In this document: positions 4,928-7,450 of the stretch, piece by piece
Position numbering within the stretch: position 1 is the stretch's first letter
Layout: the number at the start of each line of letters is the position of its first letter
From: CAZFHZ01 sp964519015
Lineage (GTDB): Bacteria; Blakebacterota; Blakebacteria; Blakebacterales; CAYUVJ01
DNA length: 7,450 nt
Assembly (NCBI GenBank): GCA_964519015.1
Contig: CAZFHZ010000147.1
Span: 1-7,450 of the forward strand
Direction: 5' to 3'
Position numbers and translations under genes: made by a program
The notes under the pieces: generated by a model
What the model saw: only the letters and a program-made list of their open reading frames with translations
What the model was told of the DNA's origin: nothing
The model's database searches: none

Positions 4928-6412
4928 GTGAAAATCGAAGCTCCTCGTCCCTATGTGGTCGAAAACCTCAAGTATGCGCTCAATCCCTCGAGCATCGCTG
5001 TAATAGGAGCCTCACGGCGCCCGACTAAAGTCGGCTACAAAGTCATAGAGGGGCTCATCAAGTGGGGGTATTCGGGTACTATCTATCCCGTCAATCCTGC
5101 GGCTGACACTGTCCAGGGTCTCAAGACGTACGCTAGCCTGTTGGATGTTCCGGGACCGGTGGACCTCGTGTTCATTGCCGTCCCCGCCCGCTTCGTCAAG
5201 GAGGTTGTCGAGGCCTCAGTCACCAAGAAGGCGAAGATCGTCGCGGTCTCGAGCAGTGATTTCAAGGAGACGGGACGCGGGGAACTGCAGGACGAGATCA
5301 CCCGATTCTGCCGAGAGCACGAATTGCCCCTCATCGGTCCGAACTTCCTGGGGATGGGAAGTCCGTTCTCTAATTTCAACTGCGGTTTTATTCCCTATCT
5401 GCCGGTGAAGGGCTCCGTCGGTCTCATCTCCCAGTCAGGCGCCAACCTCCTCGGCGCCCTCGGTGCCTCACTCCTTCGCCACTACGGCATGAGTTTCTTC
5501 GTCGGTCTGGGTAACAAAGCCGATGTGGATTTCTCGGAATTCATCATCTACGGCGGCCAGGATCCGAATACCCGCGCCCTTGCGGTCTATATCGAAGGGC
5601 TGGACTCGCCCGAGGCGTTTGTCCAGGCGTGCAGGTCCGTCGTGCCGACCAAGCCTGTGGTCGTGATCAAGGTCGGCTCGTCCCGGCAGGCTAGGAAAGC
5701 GGCCCTCGCGCATACCGCATCGGAGAACGAGGGCATCGAGGACAGCTTTTTCGACGATCTGTTTCGCCGGGCCTGCGTCATCCGGTCGACGCTCTGGCAG
5801 GAGTTCCTGGACGTCTCCATGGCCTTGGCCATGCAGTCGCCGCTCAAGTCGAATAATGTCGTGATGATCACCAACGGCGGCGGATCCGGTCTGCTCTCCT
5901 GTGAACATTTCGACCGGCTGCAGTTGCCGCTTCGCCCGCTCGAGGAGATCTCGACCGGCCTGGCCGAGAGGTTGCGAGTCAACATGCCTGGTTTCGGTTC
6001 GGTGTTGAATCCTGTCGATATCGCTGGAACGGCCTCACCCTCCATTTATGAGCGGGCATTCAGTGCGGCATTTCAGGAGCCGAGGGTGGACTGCGTGTAC
6101 GGGTCCGTCTGCCCCTCGGCCATCACCAACGTGCCCGCCGTCGCGGATGTGGCCGTCAAGGTGCACGAGCTCTACAAGCACATGGGGAAGGCCTTTGTGA
6201 TGGAATGCCAGGGAGGGCCGGAATGCAATGCGGCCATCGCGCGACTTCGCGATCACGGTATTCCCGCCTACCCGACTCCTGAGCAAGCAGTGGGCGCGAT
6301 CGTCGCCCTGAGGCAATACGGTCGGATACTGGAGGATCTTGTCCCGAAGGAAACCGGCGCCGAAGTGCCGGGGCCATCGTCGTTGGGCGCCGGCGGGACC
6401 GGCGAGAGGTAG
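4928..6412 (+). CDS. NDP-forming acyl-CoA synthetase, alpha-type subunit (orphan)
   Basis: A 494-residue protein of the ADP-forming acetate-CoA ligase alpha family, which in archaea and some bacteria couples acyl-CoA hydrolysis to ATP formation with an ATP-grasp beta subunit. Domain order: CoA-binding Rossmann domain (about 15-145; IAVIGAS, YPVNP, FIAVPA, IGPNFLG), a succinyl-CoA-ligase-like domain (about 160-300; GLISQSGAN, GLGNKADVD) and a second flavodoxin-like domain (about 310-460; ITNGGGSG, NPVDIAG, YPTPEQAV). H262 in AHTAS fits the phosphorylated catalytic His, usually HTGA. Residues 475-494 are a Gly/Pro-rich tail. The GTG start has AAGGA (4914-4918) 9 nt upstream. No ATP-grasp domain is fused or encoded nearby, so the partner must be elsewhere, hidden by the gap, or absent. 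The acyl substrate is unknown. The same-strand FolE2-like gene follows after 89 nt. Family assignment is strong; activity is not proven. Confidence 0.9.
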   Translation: MKIEAPRPYVVENLKYALNPSSIAVIGASRRPTKVGYKVIEGLIKWGYSGTIYPVNPAADTVQGLKTYASLLDVPGPVDLVFIAVPARFVKEVVEASVTKKAKIVAVSSSDFKETGRGELQDEITRFCREHELPLIGPNFLGMGSPFSNFNCGFIPYLPVKGSVGLISQSGANLLGALGASLLRHYGMSFFVGLGNKADVDFSEFIIYGGQDPNTRALAVYIEGLDSPEAFVQACRSVVPTKPVVVIKVGSSRQARKAALAHTASENEGIEDSFFDDLFRRACVIRSTLWQEFLDVSMALAMQSPLKSNNVVMITNGGGSGLLSCEHFDRLQLPLRPLEEISTGLAERLRVNMPGFGSVLNPVDIAGTASPSIYERAFSAAFQEPRVDCVYGSVCPSAITNVPAVADVAVKVHELYKHMGKAFVMECQGGPECNAAIARLRDHGIPAYPTPEQAVGAIVALRQYGRILEDLVPKETGAEVPGPSSLGAGGTGER

Positions 6413-6460
6413 CGAATCGTCGTTACGGAAGTAAAGTGGGGACACATCTTGACGATCGGA

Positions 6461-6478
6461 CGTCCGTGAGGTCGGACG
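6461..6478 (+). repeat. Small inverted repeat between the two right-hand genes
   Basis: CGTCCG (6461-6466) pairs with CGGACG (6473-6478) across a 6-nt loop. The first arm also lies in the self-complementary CGGACGTCCG (6457-6466). TTTAATAG follows directly. It lies 13 nt before the ribosome binding site of the FolE2-like gene and could modulate readthrough or translation of the second gene. Confidence 0.3.
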
Positions 6479-6490
6479 GTTTAATAGAAC

Positions 6491-6504
6491 GGAGGCCTAC
6501 GTTG
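6491..6504 (+). promoter_or_regulatory. Ribosome binding site that points to a TTG start for the FolE2-like gene
   Basis: GGAGG (6491-6495) stands 6 nt before TTG (6502-6504), an ideal spacing. The more upstream in-frame GTG codons at 6436 and 6466 lack a comparable site, and the residues they would add are not expected in the FolE2 family. Confidence 0.65.
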
Positions 6505-7311
6505 ACAGAAGAACGGCGAAATCTTGTGGATGTCGGACTGGATAACCTCCCTTACCCGATGCGGGTCGTGTCTCGTATCGATCCCGAGGGCCAGAACACC
6601 ATCGCCGGCATCTCGATCTCGGCGCGGCTGAATCATGAATTCGAAGCCCGGTGGATCGAAACCTTGATCAATATTCTGCACAGCCATCGGGAGACGATCG
6701 GAACGAAATCGCTCAGGAAGAATATCAATGCCTACCTGGACGGCTTGAACGCTACGGACGTAAGCATCACGTTCAGCTATCCCTTCTTCGCAGAGAAAGT
6801 CACGCCCGTATCGAAGGAGAAGTGTCTTGTCAGGTACATGTGCGCCTATACCGCCAAGATCGCATCCGCCATCGGCAAAACGCGCATCGCTTTCAAAATC
6901 CAGATCCCATGCCTGACGACCTATCCCAGTGCCCAAGCCGACCAGCCCGGCGGTCTCTTCGGACAGTTGAGTTCGGTCACCCTCGAGACGGAATCCGACG
7001 GCGACATCTTCCCTGAGGAACTCGTCGAGATCGTCGACAAGCAGGCACTTGCTCCCATCTACTCCTACTTAAGCGAGAAGGATGAGCAGTACATCATCAA
7101 GAAGGTGCACACCGAGAGAAAGACGAGCGTTGAGATGCTCGATGACGTACGACAGGAGTTAGTCGCAAGAAAGGACATCGCCTGGTTCTCACTCCGCTGC
7201 ACGAACTTCGGGATGCTGCATTCCTATGCAACCCTTATCGGAAGCGAAAAGAGCATGTGGGGTTCCTCGGAAGACTGGGAAGCCTACGGAAGCGAGGTCA
7301 TGAATATCTAG
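6502..7311 (+). CDS. Divergent FolE2/MptA-family (GTP cyclohydrolase IB-like) protein lacking the expected metal ligands
   Basis: 269 residues from the TTG start. FolE2 normally opens the ring of GTP to start folate-type pterin synthesis using a metal ion. Family features in order: VGLDNLPYP (11-19), LHSHR, SYPFFAEKVTPVS (92-104, the family's FPYFIEK.APVS), VDKQ...DEQY (to 197), WFSLRCTNFGMLHSYA (228-243). FolE2 proteins I recall carry a CPCSK motif followed by HNQRS. An ungapped comparison puts YPSAQ (141-145) over CPCSK and FGQLS over HNQRS, so both Cys and the His are replaced. The later IHNH segment reads LHSY, keeping one His of two. It is therefore probably not a normal GTP cyclohydrolase. 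It could be a re-purposed T-fold enzyme, a binding protein, or an enzyme with different ligands. It follows the acyl-CoA synthetase subunit and shares its lower GC content, suggesting a joint unit. Fold assignment is fairly strong; function is unknown. Confidence 0.75.
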   Translation: MTEERRNLVDVGLDNLPYPMRVVSRIDPEGQNTIAGISISARLNHEFEARWIETLINILHSHRETIGTKSLRKNINAYLDGLNATDVSITFSYPFFAEKVTPVSKEKCLVRYMCAYTAKIASAIGKTRIAFKIQIPCLTTYPSAQADQPGGLFGQLSSVTLETESDGDIFPEELVEIVDKQALAPIYSYLSEKDEQYIIKKVHTERKTSVEMLDDVRQELVARKDIAWFSLRCTNFGMLHSYATLIGSEKSMWGSSEDWEAYGSEVMNI

Positions 7312-7326
7312 ACGGTCCTTGTTGCA

Positions 7327-7360
7327 TGACCGGACCGGAGCAACCGATAGGGTCCGGTTA
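7327..7360 (+). repeat. Inverted repeat downstream of the FolE2-like gene
   Basis: TGACCGGACC (7327-7336) pairs with GGTCCGGTTA (7351-7360): 10 pairs including one G-T wobble, with a 14-nt loop. It lies 15 nt after the stop codon. TATAGT (7363-7368, 5 of 6 matches to a -10 box) follows immediately, with no good -35 partner. It may protect the 3' end of the transcript or be an operator for a rightward promoter. Confidence 0.4.
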
Positions 7361-7386
7361 GGTATAGTATTGCCCCGAATAATGAA

Positions 7387-7414
7387 GCCCCACTGCCTGC
7401 AGGACCAGTGGGGC
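7387..7414 (+). terminator. Probable transcription terminator ending the right-hand unit
   Basis: GCCCCACTG (7387-7395) pairs perfectly with CAGTGGGGC (7406-7414) around a 10-nt loop. A moderately pyrimidine-rich tail (CTCCATCTTC) follows. It lies 75 nt after the FolE2-like stop and is the best terminator candidate for that transcript. No gene is seen from here to 7450. Confidence 0.6.
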
Positions 7415-7450
7415 CTCCATCTTCGACCTCGTAAGAGTGTCGGTTGCGGA

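Noticed and set aside
6436..6501. Upstream GTG start adding 22 residues to the FolE2-like protein
   Set aside because: There is no good ribosome binding site before 6436, whereas TTG 6502 has GGAGG at 6-nt spacing and gives a family-like N-terminus.

Overview
This is a high-GC bacterial window in two parts, separated by a run of ten Ns at 4682-4691. The left part (1-4681) is very GC-rich: row 2401-2460 has 42 of 60 G/C and row 4021-4080 has 49 of 60, by hand count. The right part (4692-7450) is visibly less so: row 5041-5100 has 31 of 60 and row 6721-6780 has 29 of 60. I cannot place the organism. A secreted CPMHP metal-binding protein, a FabL-like enoyl reductase and a TPP-riboswitch-controlled thiC point to a GC-rich environmental bacterium, probably from a metagenome-style assembly because of the scaffold gap.

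Left part: (1) a FabL-type short-chain dehydrogenase, probably an enoyl-ACP reductase (73-879, +). (2) A small exported protein (1005-1607, +) in which a heavy-metal-binding CPMHP/CxxC module seems to be inserted into a DUF4920-like domain; a good intrinsic terminator follows. (3) A textbook TPP riboswitch (about 1906-1992) whose closing P1 helix runs into the Shine-Dalgarno of thiC. (4) thiC (1998-3530, +), the radical-SAM HMP-phosphate synthase of thiamin biosynthesis, with an unusual N-terminal extension of about 66 residues. (5) A convergent zinc-dependent alcohol dehydrogenase (start re-assigned to 4552, ending at 3554, -). These look like separate transcription units of ordinary metabolism.

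Right part: a leader of about 235 nt carrying a perfect TTGTATACAA palindrome and a strong hairpin just before the ribosome binding site. It leads into an orphan alpha-type NDP-forming acyl-CoA synthetase subunit (4928-6412, +) that keeps its phospho-histidine motif but has no ATP-grasp partner in view. Then comes a divergent FolE2/MptA-family T-fold protein (best start TTG 6502, ending 7311, +) in which the positions expected to hold the metal ligands have been replaced. Two tandem hairpins follow, the second a likely terminator. This two-gene pair is the most novel part of the window. Its function is unknown: the first protein retains a catalytic signature, while the second looks like a fold re-used for something other than GTP cyclohydrolase chemistry.

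No rRNA, tRNA, CRISPR array, insertion sequence or transposase was recognised.
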